Of a stretch of DNA of 64,000 bases, positions 1-11,067 are shown one piece after another; positions within the stretch are counted from its first letter, which is position 1, and the number at the start of each line of letters is the position of its first letter. Source of the DNA: Bathynomus jamesi (Eukaryota; Arthropoda; Malacostraca; Isopoda; Cirolanidae). Location of the stretch: positions 200,001 through 264,000 of the forward strand of contig JAJOZX010002350.1 of the NCBI GenBank assembly GCA_023014485.1, read 5' to 3'. The position numbers and the translations under genes are program-made. The notes below the pieces were generated by a model, which searched no databases, was not told the origin of the DNA, and saw nothing but the letters and a program-made list of their open reading frames with translations.

Positions 1-48
1 AGTTTCATCGTGTTAACAATCTTCGTTTATTTCACCCTTACGGATAAG

Positions 49-796
49 ATGGAGGTGTCAGAGGAACACATTAGGCATATAATGCTTTATGAGTTTAGAA
101 AAGGAAATAACCCGACTGCAGCCGCAAAAAATATTCAGGATATTTATGGGGAGGAAGCTTTAAATGTAAGGAAATGTCAAAGATGGTTCCAGAAGTTTAG
201 GTCTGGTGGCTATAGCTTAACTGATGAAGCGCGCTCGGGCCACCTGTTGAGTTCAATGATGACCTTCTGATAGCTACACTTGAAAATCCTGCTGTAACTG
301 TTGAAGAACTTGCCCAGCAACTAAATTCGACCAGTTCCACAGTTCATCGCCACCTGCAACGACTGGGAAAAGTGTCGAAACTTGGGAAGTGGGTTCCCCA
401 TACGTTGTCACCAGACAACTGTCGAGATCGCGTGAACATTTGCTCTTCATTGCATTCTCGGCAACTTCAAGCGCCGTTTCTGAATTGACTCATTACTGGG
501 GATGAAAATTGGGTGCTTCATCACACTGTTAAGCGTCATCGGCAGTGGGTTAGTGCTGGGGAATCTGTTACACCACAGCCAAGAGGATATCCGCACCCAA
601 GGAAGGTTTTGCTATGCGTTTAGTGGGATATTCAAGGAGTGGTTTATTTTGAACTTGAAAGTTTCGAGGCTATCAACATTGCCCTCTCCCGAGTTTTTTG
701 CTTCTAAACCGAAGGAATTTTATCAATATGGAATTGAAATGCTTGTAGAGAGGTGGCAGAGTCATAGAAAGTGAAGGAAAATATAAAATTGATTAA
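49..796 (+). pseudogene. Mariner-type transposase, internally deleted
   Basis: Remnant of a Tc1/mariner cut-and-paste transposase. The N-terminal helix-turn-helix (reads MEVSEEHIRHIMLYEF) is in one frame up to about 245. A one-base loss then moves the reading into the next frame, which carries the second HTH (TVEELAQQL), the WVPH linker and TGDENW at about 498-512, containing the first catalytic Asp. That frame has stops at 486 and 621. After about 690 it jumps back to the first frame for the C-terminal FYQYGIEMLVERW and ends, after another shift, near 796. The block that should hold the second and third catalytic Asp (HDN and SPDL regions) is missing, so this copy cannot be active. The outer terminal repeat on the left is outside or at the edge of the window. 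Family call is secure; subfamily is not. Confidence 0.85.
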
Positions 797-917
797 AATT
801 TATTTTGATGCAGTTTTATTTTCATTTGGAAATAAAGGTAAACAAACGACATTACTTATGGGATGACCTGACACTTGCAGTCGCTGTGAAGGGAAATTTG
901 CCACTTACGCGTTTACA

Positions 918-1785
918 ATGGCTAATAATGATGAACAGTTAGTTTGCAGGTGGTGCTCAAGCATGGAAGCCCTGAGGAACGAGTTAGAACGTGAGAGAGA
1001 CCAGAATGAGGCTTGAAGAAAGCGTGATGCTCCTGATGGCAAAATTAGAATCCCTTGAGACTCCAGTTACGACCCCTCCTGCCTCAGTTTCTACTAATAA
1101 TATAAATACTACTAATAGCCCTCTCTCTTCCCCTAGTTCCCAACCCTTCGTTCGAGGGCGTAATGGAGCACCATTAAGAAAACCTAAGACTTGTCTACCA
1201 GTAATAACAAACAATAAGTTTCCTGTTTTAGGTTTCGATGATGCTGATGAACCGGAAATACGACTCGTTGGCGATTCCACTGTTCGAGGGCAGCTCGAGG
1301 AATTCTGTGGGAGAAACCCTCGTCATAGGCGCCGTTACTGCTACCCTGGTGCAAGGGTGGAGGATATAACTAATAGTGTTGACCATTTTACAGACGGTAC
1401 CGCCGAGGACACAACGCGTTATTCATGTCGGTACTAATAACGTTTTAAATTCTAGATCGGAAGAACTGCTGGCTAGGTACAGGGACTTATTAGTTTTTCC
1501 TTTAATCGCTCTAGTAAGATTGTTTTAACAGGTATACTTCCTCCAATTATCCAACGAAATGGTTTCTACAGCAAGGCGACCTATATTAACAATACTCTAA
1601 AGTATCTTTGCCAACAGGAAGGAGTGCATTTTGAGAATTTTTGGAACAGTTTCTACGGCAGGAGGGACTTGTTCCTCGGAGATGGACTTCATTTTAATGA
1701 CGTTGGAGCTGCGAGTTTAGGAAGTCTATTTCATAATACTCTCACTTCTTTTCAGGCTGCCGTAACTCGAACGGTCCCAGCGTAA
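918..1785 (+). pseudogene. CR1-like ORF1 with SGNH-esterase domain
   Basis: ORF1 protein of the LINE. The first ATG opens MANNDEQLVCRWCSSMEA, with a CxxC pair and a charged helix, and meets a stop at 1014. A shift leads into the next frame, where the stretch up to 1437 carries a Ser/Thr/Pro-rich linker and then LVGDSTVRGQ, the Gly-Asp-Ser block of SGNH/GDSL esterases. After further shifts near 1415 and 1490 come HVGTNN (the Asn block) and DGLHFND near 1683 (the catalytic Asp-x-x-His block). CR1/L2-group LINEs are known to have esterase-type ORF1 proteins, so the three blocks in order make the call strong. At least three frameshifts make it a pseudogene. The end overlaps the start region of ORF2. 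Confidence 0.8.
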
Positions 1786-1835
1786 ATTCCACAAATTCCC
1801 CCTGCGCTCGCGAAGGTGTCGCAGTTACAAACAAT

Positions 1836-4800
1836 TTGAAGGTTCTATCCTTAAATGCTCGTAGCTTACGAAATAAAATAAACGAATTTTTTTCTTTAAT
1901 TGCTTGTAAAGACTATGATTTAATTGCGATAAATGAATCGTGGCTTAGCACTGAAACACGTGACTTTGTAGGGGAGTATCAAATTAGAGGTTATAGATTT
2001 TTTGTTAAAAACAGAATAGGTAGGCGAGGAGGCGGTGTTATGTATATCAAAGATAATATTGCGAACGTTATAGAAGTAAAGCACACAATTCCAGAACCGA
2101 TAGATTCGACTATAGCAGAACTTAAATTGAACGATTTCAAACTTCTTGTTGCGGTTATATGTAGGCCCCCTAATCAAACAGCTGATAGGGACGAAGCGTT
2201 ATATCGTGAACTAAAGAGAATAATCGGTAGTGAGGAGGCTTTAGTTATGGGTGACTTTAATTGCGCCAACGTGAATTACGATACAATGCAGTGAGACGCG
2301 GAAGGTAATCGTTTAGTTAATTTTCTCGAGGCTAGCTTTCTTATTCAAAAGGTTGGGGAACCAACGAGGTTGGACAGTATTTTATATTTAGTAATAACTA
2401 CGGATGATAGGCTAATTACTGATCTTCAAGTAATAGAACCGTTAAGCAATAGTGATCACAATATGGTAGAGATTGTCCTCTCAGTAAGTCAATCGAAACC
2501 AGCTAACTCGAATAAAATTCCTAACTTCCAGCAAGCAGACATTTGTAAATTTCGAAATAAATTTTCACACGTCAATTGGGAAAACGTAATGGGGAACTCC
2601 AACGCAAAAATAATGTGGGAATCATTTGAAACAGTATTTAGGACTATAAATGAGGAATGTGTACCATACAAAATTAAGGGTGCGAAAGTAAATAACAAGC
2701 CCTTGTGGTTTACTTCTAGAGTAGGAGACATTATAAAGAGTAGAGATAGGGCTTATAGGCTACATAAGTGCGATAAAGACAATTTGTGGTTACGAAACAA
2801 CTACATTTCTCTAAGGCGTGAAGCGAAAAGCGTGATTTTTTTTAAAAAGTCCAAGCGTGAATTTGAAATCTCCATAGCTCGTGACGGTAAAGAAAACCCC
2901 AAGCGATTCTTTCAATACGTCAACAATAGAAATCCAGTAAACAGTGTCTTGGGGCCGTTGAAAAATGTTAACGGAGATCTAGTTTCTCAAAACAAGGAAA
3001 TGGCTACCTTGCTAAACGAATTCTTTACGTCAGTTTTTATTATAGAAGATGTAACGAATATCCCTACGGTCATAGACATAATACCCTTTGATAATGGTAA
3101 TATTTTGGATAATATTGTGAAAAATGCTCTGTATGAATTGGTCCACAACTAACCCACCCCTTATATCTCCAGTCTAACTATAGAGTAGATTAAGTCTAGC
3201 CTTGTAGGGGTCAGCCTAGAGATTCCGGAAATGGTCCAGAGCGGGCAGATAAATTGAGGTCCACAGTAGGATTCCTCACCAAACTAGGTTAGGGCAATCT
3301 ACCTTCACCTTTGTTAAGCTATGAGTTGATGCTGGGTCTTAGGCCACAATGTAGGCCTAAGTTGTCTGACCCAGCTTAATTTAATGAGTCTACGTAAAAC
3401 TGGGTTAAAAACACAATTAGTCACTTACTGCTAGTTATTAGAGAGTCCCTTTTTCCGTCTTGCTTAATTGTTAAGAGCGTACTTGCTGGTGGGGATCTTT
3501 TTCGTTGTCTGTTCTTGTCCCTTCTCCAGTTCCGTCCTCTCGCCCCGTTCCTCGTTTTCGTTCTCCTTTTCGCGGGGCTTTTTCCACCAGCGTCGTCTTG
3601 GTTTTTTTCCTCGGTTGGTTGATCGGTAATGTATATCTATTACCGAGCACGCTCTTGTCACACAGTATATAAATACTAGTGTGGAGAATAACTCTGGTGA
3701 GCAACCAATTGGTTTCATCCACCCAGTTATTGACATAAAAGGAATTTAATAATTGTTAGATTAACTACCTACCTACTCAGTGAACCATTTTGGTTACCTC
3801 CCAACTACCCACTCATCAGTTTTCCATAAATATTGTGGTTAGTGAAGGGGAGGTAATGCGCTATATTGATAAAATGAAAACGCGTAAATCACCGGGGCCG
3901 GATTCCATATATCACATTCAACTAAAAGAATTAAAAGATAGCATTGTTGTGCCGCTAACAAAGATTTTTAATGAGTTTATTTCTGAGGGGTGCGTACCAG
4001 ATAATTTCAAGTTAGCAAACGTAACACCTATCTTTAAAAAAAGCGATAAAGGTGCGGCGGGAAATTATAGGCCAATCAGTTTAACGTCTGTTTTAGGTAA
4101 GCTACTAGAATCAATAAATAGGGATCGTATGGTCGAACACTTAGAATTGCATAACTTAGAAATACGCAGCACGGTTTTAGGCGAAACAAATCTTGCTTAA
4201 CTAATCTTTTAGAATTTTTTCAAGCGTGGTTGACGTTTACGATAGTCATCGGGCGGTTGATGTAGTGTATTTAGGTTTTCAAAAAGCGTTTGACACCGTA
4301 CCGCACAAAAGACTCATTGAGAAAACTAAGGCTTATGGAATCAGGGGTGTAGTAATAAATTGGATAGAAGAGTGGTTGCGAGGTAGGAAACAGAGGGTGG
4401 TCGTTGATGGAGCGGAGTCGTCTTGGGCTAATGTAGCGAGTAGCGTTCCTCAGGGTTCTGTATTGGGCCCCTTGCTTTTTCTTATATATATATTAACGAT
4501 TTAGATGCCGGCCTAGTTAGTACAGTTTCAAAGTTTGCGGATGACACGAAGCTGGGTGGTAGGGCGATTAATGACGAAGATAGAGGTAAAATCAAGAATG
4601 ATCTGAATAAAATCGTTGATTGGTCAGTCACATGGCAAATGAGATTTAACGTCAATAAGTGCAAAATTTTACATATAGTATGTCAGGGAAAGAGTTGATA
4701 AGTGTAGAGCAGGAAAAAGATTTAGGAGTTATAGTCACTGGTGATTTAAAAGTAGCGAAACAAAGTACAGCAGCGGTCAATAAAGCAAACAAAGTGTTAG

Positions 4801-5312
4801 GTTTTATAGCTCGGAATTTTGAGTACAAATCGCGCGATATTGTTCCTCTTTATAAATCATTAGTTAGACCTCATTTGGAGTACGCGATCCAATTTTGGAA
4901 TCCACATATACGAAAAGATATAGACAAAATCGAAAGAGTTCAAAGAGGAGCAACTAAGATGATTCCGTCGCTGAGGTCGAAGTCGTACGAGGATAGGCTT
5001 AAGGAGTTAAAATTAACTATACTCAGGACTAGGAAGCTAAAAGGTGATCTAATCCAGGTTTTCAAAATTATGAATGGGTTCGATAACGTAGATAGAGATA
5101 GCTTTTTCGAAATATCTCAATATAATAAGACTAGAAATAACAGTGGTAAGTTGACAAGTAGAAGGTTCAAGACAGCAGTTGCCAAGAACTTTTTTACGCA
5201 TAGAATAGTAAATAGCTGGAATAGTTTGCCGATAGAAGTAATTAGTAGCACGTCTATAAACATGTTTAAAAATCAGTTAGACGCATATGTTGATAGATTG
5301 GGTATAGTTTAA
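1836..5312 (+). pseudogene. CR1-like ORF2: APE endonuclease + reverse transcriptase
   Basis: The endonuclease begins at VLSLNARSL (TTG-initiated as drawn; the frame is open slightly upstream). It shows INESWL, the catalytic MGDFNC block near 2250 and SDHNMV near 2455. An in-frame TGA at 2292 probably replaces a Trp codon. The reverse transcriptase follows the insertion: KSPGPDSI, YRPISLTSV, the motif A region YLGFQKAFDTVPHK, VPQGSVLGPLLF and FADD near 4530. Frameshifts occur near 4170-4200, in the AT run near 4490 and near 4665. The C-terminal thumb and tail (open from 4659) ends at 5312. Motif A reads LGF where the family has LDF (codon 4274-4276), removing one of the metal-binding Asp residues. 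Mobilisation-competent function is excluded. Confidence 0.85.
3120..3828. mobile_element. 709-bp insertion in LINE ORF2 with 9-bp target duplication
   Basis: The 9 bases AATATTGTG occur at 3111-3119 and again at 3829-3837. If everything after the first copy through the second copy is skipped, the endonuclease-side frame joins the RT-side frame without a shift, and the junction reads as a normal CR1 linker (DNIV then VSEGEV). This shows directly that 3120-3828 was inserted. The insert has no coding similarity I recognise. It includes a polypyrimidine stretch at about 3470-3590 and a TATA-like motif near 3663-3673. I see no terminal inverted repeats or TG/CA ends. A 9-bp duplication would suit Mutator-type transposons or a LINE/SINE; I cannot decide. 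Confidence 0.8.
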
Positions 5313-5458
5313 GGTAGTAAAATTAAGGCTTTGTGGTTTGGAACCCACGTAAAATTGTAGGTCCCCTCCACTACCACGGAGGATATGCACAATACACAAA
5401 TACAAACAGAGGTAGACCAGCCATGAGTGGATCCTAGGGTCTTTGTTGGTCTGAAACA

Positions 5459-5820
5459 TAATAATTATATGCTCAGGGAAATACTTTGATTAGAAAATAT
5501 TGGATGTGTACATTAAACATTAAGATAACCTTGTTCAGAACTTTTTGTATCCCACTGTATACAGCTCGTTTGTATTGGCACTACAGATACATATATAAAA
5601 AAATATGAAAAAACTGTACAGTATATCGCCTCTAATACTACTTCTAAAAGTTTATTAAGAACGCCTCGACTTATAAATGGTGTTCCTTCTAGTGACACTA
5701 GGCTATTTGTAGTCAATAAGATGTCTAATGGTGGTGGTGTACACAATTTTGTATCAGGTTTATCACAAGGGTTAGTGCGTCAGTCAATAAGATAATACAA
5801 GCCATGGTTGATTGATTGGT
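5459..5820 (+). pseudogene. C-terminal fragment of a second LINE reverse transcriptase family
   Basis: Reads GNTLIRKY, then LFRTFCIPLY, then LLRTPRL...NGVP in a shifting frame. This is the post-RT tail of the LINE family also present at 60.9-61.6 kb and 62.1-63.4 kb, where NTLIRKF and MTIRNFRF/LFRTFC occur after the YxDD block. The nucleotide start (TATATGCTCAGGGAAATAC) is almost the same as at 61.33 kb, so the two are copies of one family. It starts abruptly after the CR1 3' end and runs into an AT microsatellite, so it is 5'-truncated and degraded. Confidence 0.65.
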
Positions 5821-5822
5821 AT

Positions 5823-5825
<3 letters not shown>

Positions 5826-5872
<47 letters not shown>
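5826..5872. repeat. (AT)n microsatellite
   Basis: About 23 uninterrupted AT units, directly after the LINE fragment. Confidence 0.97.
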
Positions 5873-5877
<5 letters not shown>

Positions 5878-6550
5878 TACTTTATTCATCACTATTTACA
5901 GTGTGGCACTGGCCACACATTATTTATTTAATTTTCTTCGATATGTTCACACACATGATCAGTCAATTCCCTGGTATTTTGTACATGATTGAAAGACAAT
6001 CCAATTGATATGTATTTATTGGACAAGTACATAATGTAATGATGACGACGTTTTACTTCCTTTCAAACATCTACAGTCATGTGATAGAGAGTGACCTATG
6101 GCTTTAAATGGGATCCAAACCGCAAGTCACTACATATTCTAAATGCAGCAGATAGTCTCCCATTCAACTACTAAATCAATGTCACTTAACTTTGCTGATC
6201 AACAGGAAGCAGTGTTGCAACATTGGATATCATGCAGCCCAGGATGTCATTGTGAGAAAGTTTAACTCAAAAAGAATTATGAGGTATGAATGTTGACTCT
6301 GCAATTGACTCTTTACCCAAATAGACAGACACAAATCGATGCAATATAAACAATTCATTCTAAAATACCTTACCAAAGGTCTTGCAGGGAATCAGATGAA
6401 AAAAATGAAAGGCACTATTTTTTCATTGAACAATGTTTATATAGAAATAGTGAAATGAATTGGAAGAAGTTCTCAAACTTAATCTACCTGAACAAAGTGC
6501 TTTTATAGTCTGACATTTTTACTTTGTAAAAATGTGATGTATATTATGGG
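5873..6550. other. No feature recognised
   Basis: AT-rich sequence without a convincing ORF, terminal repeat or RNA gene on either strand. Confidence 0.5.
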
Positions 6551-6552
6551 TA

Positions 6553-6750
6553 CAGTAATTCCTTGCTTTACAGAAATTCAATTTGTTGCATTATTATGTG
6601 TTACAATGTTGAGTTAATATTTTGTTCTGTATGAACATATCTCCAAATATATAATGGGAGCTCAATGAGAAAACAGAATTCAATATATAGAAATCCACTT
6701 GTGGAAGGATTTTACAGAATATAACCCTTCTGTGAAGTGAAGGATTACTG
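6553..6750. mobile_element. 198-bp TA-flanked MITE
   Basis: Left end CAGTAATTCCTTGC and right end (reverse complement) CAGTAATCCTTCAC form terminal inverted repeats of about 24 bp with a few mismatches. TA precedes at 6551-6552 and follows at 6751-6752. Size, TIR and TA target fit a non-autonomous Tc1/mariner-type element. No coding capacity. Confidence 0.7.
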
Positions 6751-6752
6751 TA

Positions 6753-7224
6753 CGCATTTTGATAGAAAACTATAATGACATCACAAGTAAAATTTAACTT
6801 ATTTTTTATACATATTTACATTAATTAAAAAACAACGCACTGATGACAATATAGAGAAAACATTTAATATTGGGTAATTAAACAATGTTTACAAAAACAT
6901 TTCTTTACAGAATCTTCCACTCAACATACACTAGCAAAAGTGTTCATTGGGCAGAACATTCTGAAAGTGAGCATTTGGTAAATGGCCTATTAAACAGAAA
7001 GATTGACATGGGACAAGCAGAGCCTGCCTTTTTGCAGGGACCCTCCAACTAAAACTCAAAATATGCCATTATCAACAAATATAAATTTAATCCAAAATAT
7101 ACAGTTATACACAGCTAAAAGGACAGTATCATATAATTATAGAAGCATTTTCAGTACAAGTAATGTAATTATAATAATGCCAGCAATAAACAACTGAATG
7201 AACTTACAAGCATTATAAGAGAGC
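6753..7224. other. No feature recognised
   Basis: AT-rich; a short open frame at 7003-7197 has no recognisable content and is treated as chance. Confidence 0.45.
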
Positions 7225-7327
7225 TACTCAATATATTTTGCCCCACCTTTTTTTCTTTCTTTCCAAGTTTCCTTGTAAGTTCCAGAAATATTGTACACAA
7301 GTAGTTACATACCTTTTTTACAAGTTT

Positions 7328-8329
7328 TTATTTCTCCACATGGTCTCCATCTTTTTCTACGGCTTTCCTCCACCTCAAAACAAGGGCTTTTATTCCTTGC
7401 TGGTAAAAGTCCACTGGGTTCCTCTGGACCCACCTCAACAACCTCATCGTCACTGAAATTTTCTTCCACAAATATCATTCTTCATTGGCACAAACAAATG
7501 GAAGTCTGAAGGTGCCAGATCCAGGCTGTATGGAGGGTTGGGTAATACAGTCAAGTGCATTTTTGTGATGGCCTCTTGTTTACAAACTGTTGTATGGTCT
7601 TGCTTTATCGTGCAAAAGAAGGGCATCTTCCAGTTTTCTCTCCAGTCAAACTCACTTTATACATCTCTAGAGTCTCTGTAGGGTAGCAATATATGCCTCT
7701 GATAAGATTGTTTGTCCTTTCTTCATAATGTTCGGGAGCCATTTTGAACTTTTTCTTGTGTGGGGAGTCTGCGTGATGCCACTCCATGGATTGGTGTTTT
7801 GTTTCAGGTTCAAAGTTGTGTACCCAAGTCTCATCCCGTCACAATTCATGAAAGGAAGTCATCCCCTTCTGTCTCGTATATCTAACCAACGACTCTGAAG
7901 CAATTTCTTTTCTTTGGGCTTTGTGATCTTCAGTCAGTTCGCAAGGAACAAACCATGAACACACTTTTGAGTATCCCAGTTGCTGAATTATTGTATTCAC
8001 CCTTCCTTTGCTAATTCCTAGCTCCAGTGATAACTGCTTGTATGTGATGCGCCAATTTGATCGAATGATGCTGTTAGCATGTTGCACAGTGTGAGATGTC
8101 ACAGCCAATGCCAGGCAACTGCTGCATGGTTCATCATCGAGGCTGACTCTCCCTCACTCTCGGATGACCTAGCACATTTAGATCAGCATCCAACTGTACT
8201 TTGATCAACCACAGCATCTCCATAAACATTTTGTAGATATTTGTGAATATTTCCAACTGTTTCCTTCTCTGTGGTTGAGAACTCAATAACAGCTCTCTGT
8301 TTATGACGCACATCACTGTCAGACACCAT
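7328..8329 (-). pseudogene. Mariner transposase (degraded)
   Basis: Read on the minus strand from the Met at 8329 (MVSDSDVRHKQRAVIEF). First HTH region to about 8190. Second HTH ITYKQLSLELGISKGRV near 8050 and the linker WFVPCELTEDHKAQRKE. First catalytic region near 7860-7800, then WSGITQ. HDKARP near 7605 holds the second Asp and YSLDLAPSDFHLF near 7540-7500 holds the third. The C-terminus FYQQGIKALVLRW ends at 7328. Several frameshifts, plus a small deletion after the first catalytic block near 7750, inactivate it. About 334 codons remain, close to the usual 340-350. The C-terminal HVEK ending is typical of SETMAR-like mariner transposases. Confidence 0.85.
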
Positions 8330-8483
8330 TCTCAAAACTGCCTTAACCATCAGTTTCATACAAGTGCATTTAAAAGCTGTTTTATACAAGGAGGGGAGGT
8401 TCAAATTGGAAAAATCCAGTTATATGAAGCGCAGAAAGTTCAAACTCACAGCCCAAAACACACTTCAGCTCCATGGCCTATTA

Positions 8484-10996
8484 CACTAGGCAACAAAGAT
8501 TTTGTTACAGAAGACCAAATAGGTGCTCCTAGCTAATTTCGGTATGCTGATTTCAAATCTATAATTAGATTTTTTCTATCACGTCTAGATTTTGTGTAAA
8601 ATGCAAATCACTTTTAGTAAAATTTTCTACCACGTCCAGATTTTGGTTTTAATCGGCTTAATGCCAGTAATATGAAACTTGCTTTTCAAGGTTAAAGCAA
8701 TTTTTTTTGCCAACTATATACAAATTCGAACAATTTTGATAAATAAAATTTATCCCGAGTCGCTACGTGACAGTCAAGCAGAACGGTTGTTGAAGCTCTC
8801 TGCTGATGAGCAAGTGACAGGTTGTGGTGACTTGTGTGTTTTTATAGCATTTGTTTTGTACTACGGTGTGTATTTCTTTTTATTTTGCACATCGTAATAA
8901 TTACTTTCTACGTTTTTTCAGATATTGTATGGTAATTCAAAATGGCATCAAATAGACGTGCTTGTGTAAATCACCCAGACAACTTCTGCTTTGTCTGTGG
9001 ACAATATACACCTAAGCCACAACGTAGAAACATAACAAAGATTAAACTTGCCTACAAGTGTTATTTTGACTGTAAGTTAGGAGACCAACAGAGGGACTGG
9101 GCACCACATATTTGCTGTGCACAGTGCAATGCAATGTTAATAGCTTGGATGAATGGTAAAAGAAAAGCTATGCCGTTCTCAGTCCCCATGGTTTGGCGTG
9201 AGCCGAAAAATCACTTCAATGATTGTTATTTTTGTTTGACAAAGATTGCTGGTTTCACAAAGAAAACAAATCAAAGATCACGTACCCAAACTGCGAATCA
9301 GCAATGAAACCAGTACCACATGATGAAACAAATCCACCACCAGTTCCACCAGCAATGATAACAGACAGCAGTTCATCTGAAGATTCTGCTAGTGATATAG
9401 AAACAGGGAAAGATGGCATATATGTTCCAGATGCAAATATTTCCCCACATTTGTTAAGTCAAGCGGAGTTAAATGACTTAGTGCGCGATTTGGAATTACC
9501 AAAAGAAAAGGCAGAGTTGCTTGGTTCAAGACTTCAAGAATTTAATCTTCTCCAACCAAACACCAAAGTTTCCCATTTCCGCCATCGCCATTTGCAGTTT
9601 TCATCATTTTACTTACAGGAAGAAAACGTTTGTTTCTGCCACGATATCAGTGGTCTGATGCAAGGGATTGGCTGTCGCTATGATCCAAAAGAATGGAGAC
9701 TGTTCATTGACTCTAGTAAAGCTAGCCTTAAAGCTGTATTACTGCACAACGGCAATGAAAAACCTTCAATACCTGTAGCACATGCCACTGGCCTTAATGA
9801 GACTTATGAATCGATGAAACTGCTGCTAAGACTCATCAAATATAAGGACCACACATGGAATATTTGTGGCGACCTTAAAGTTGTATCATTACTTCTTGGG
9901 TTACAGTTGGGCTACACAAAGCATATGTGCTTTTTGTGTCTATGGAACAGCAGAGATGACAAGAACCACTACAAAAAACATGATTGGCCATCTAGAACTG
10001 AACATGTTGTTGGTAAATACAATGTGAAACACCCAGCACTTATTGACCCTCAGAAAGTACATCTTCCACCACTTCACATTAAACTTGGCCTTATGAAAAA
10101 TTTCGTGAAGGGTATGGATCATCAAGGTAGTGGTTTCCAATATTTAAAGGATAAATTCAAAGGAATATTGACAGATGCTAAGCTAGAAGCTGGAGTTTTC
10201 ACTGGACCACAGATCCGCAGTGTCATCCACGACTCATCGTTTCCATCTAACCTAAATGAGAATGAACTAGGAGCATGGACATCTTTCGTTGAAGTTGTCA
10301 AACATTTTCTTGGAAATCACAAAGCTGAAAACCACCGTAAACTCGTAGAAAACATGCTTAAATCTTATGAAATAATGGGATGCAGAATGTCTTTGAAAAT
10401 TCATTTTTTACATTCTCATCTTGACTTCTTCCCGGCCAACCTTGGGGCTGTAAGTGACGAGCATGGTGAGCGCTTCCACCAACAGATCTCAGTTATGGAA
10501 AACAGATACCAAGGTAATTTCAACCCAAATATGATGGGAGATTATTGTTGGTTCCTGCAGAAGGAGAGCTCGTCATCCTACAAGCGACAAAGGAAGAGGA
10601 CACACCAAAGTTTCACTTAAGAACAGGAATTTGCCTTTCAGTAGTAACAACAAAATACTAACGCGCTTTGGGTGGATGGTTGGGCGCAGGGGTGGTAACT
10701 CCGCCAGCGGAATTCCGCTGTCTGTCTTAAGCCAGAATAAAGGAGGAAAGACATCCCTGTTCACTAATTATTTAAGTATGCTTAACATAAAACGTGGCAC
10801 GGAAAAGTAGCTTAGACGGCTTTCGTAATAGAAGCGGGTGAGAAAAAAAATGAAAAATAGGGGTTTTCGGTTACACAAAATCTGGACGTGATAGAGAAAT
10901 TTTGATATCAGATCTGAAATTAGCATCAGCGCTTTAGTAGGAATCAGTAGTTCACGTGTCTGTAACAAAAAAAAAGTTGAAATTTGTTGCCTAGTG
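8484..10996 (+). mobile_element. CACTA-like (CMC/EnSpm-type) DNA transposon, copy 1
   Basis: Starts CACTAGGCAACAAA and ends TTTGTTGCCTAGTG, a perfect 14-bp inverted repeat with the CACTA/TAGTG termini that define the CMC/EnSpm superfamily. TTA at 8481-8483 is repeated at 10997-10999 as a 3-bp target duplication, again as expected. Length 2513 bp. It sits inside the mariner of 7227-11037. A second copy starts 71 bp after its end. Copy 1 keeps about 126 bp (roughly 8730-8855) in the 5' leader that copy 2 lacks. Confidence 0.85.
8942..10620 (+). pseudogene. CACTA-like transposase, one-base frameshift
   Basis: Starts MASNRRACVNHPDNF. Cys pairs follow (CFVCGQ, CCAQC, CYFC), suggesting zinc-binding N-terminal modules. 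Compared with the intact copy at 11397-13079, one A is missing in the A-run at about 9258-9262, so the first frame ends at 9307 and the main domain continues in another frame (open 9223-10620). The main domain has LFIDSSKASLKAV, ICGDLKVV, a CFLCLW insert and SDEHGERFHQ. These are plausible Asp, Asp and Glu of an RNase H-like DDE core with a Cys-containing insertion, as known for CMC transposases. Apart from the slip it is nearly identical to copy 2. Confidence 0.8.
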
Positions 10997-11067
10997 TTAT
11001 TTAGCTAAGAAAAAAGGGTGGGGCAAAATATATTGAGTGCCCCTCGTATTATATTCTCTTGATAATT

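Larger units (their letters stand above)
870..5455 (+). mobile_element. CR1-like non-LTR retrotransposon, full-length but broken
   Basis: Element with ORF1 then ORF2 in the usual CR1-superfamily order, followed by a short 3' untranslated stretch (5313 to about 5455) that ends where an unrelated LINE fragment begins. Both ORFs carry several frameshifts and stops, and a foreign segment interrupts ORF2 between endonuclease and reverse transcriptase. No poly(A) tail is evident, which fits CR1-type 3' ends. The outer limits are estimates, because no target-site duplication was found. A diverged copy of the same ORF2 tail lies at 38.3-38.9 kb. Confidence 0.75.
7227..11037 (-). mobile_element. Mariner element split by a CACTA-like transposon
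   Basis: The left end CTCAATATATTTTGCCCCAC at 7227 is matched by its exact reverse complement ending at 11037, giving a terminal inverted repeat of at least 21 bp. TA precedes the left end; the right flank reads TG, a probable decay of TA. Removing the nested element at 8484-10996 and one copy of its TTA duplication leaves 1295 bp, the normal mariner length. The transposase lies on the minus strand. The two halves are thus one mariner copy that was later hit by another transposon. Confidence 0.85.

Noticed and set aside
3464..3736. Two overlapping minus-strand open frames in the LINE insertion
   Set aside because: Low-complexity Arg/Lys/Glu-rich translations of a pyrimidine-rich tract; no start context, no similarity, two frames equally open.
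9940..10140. Minus-strand frames repeated at 9940-10140 and 12399-12599
   Set aside because: Antisense shadows of the two CACTA-like transposase copies; identical only because the copies are.
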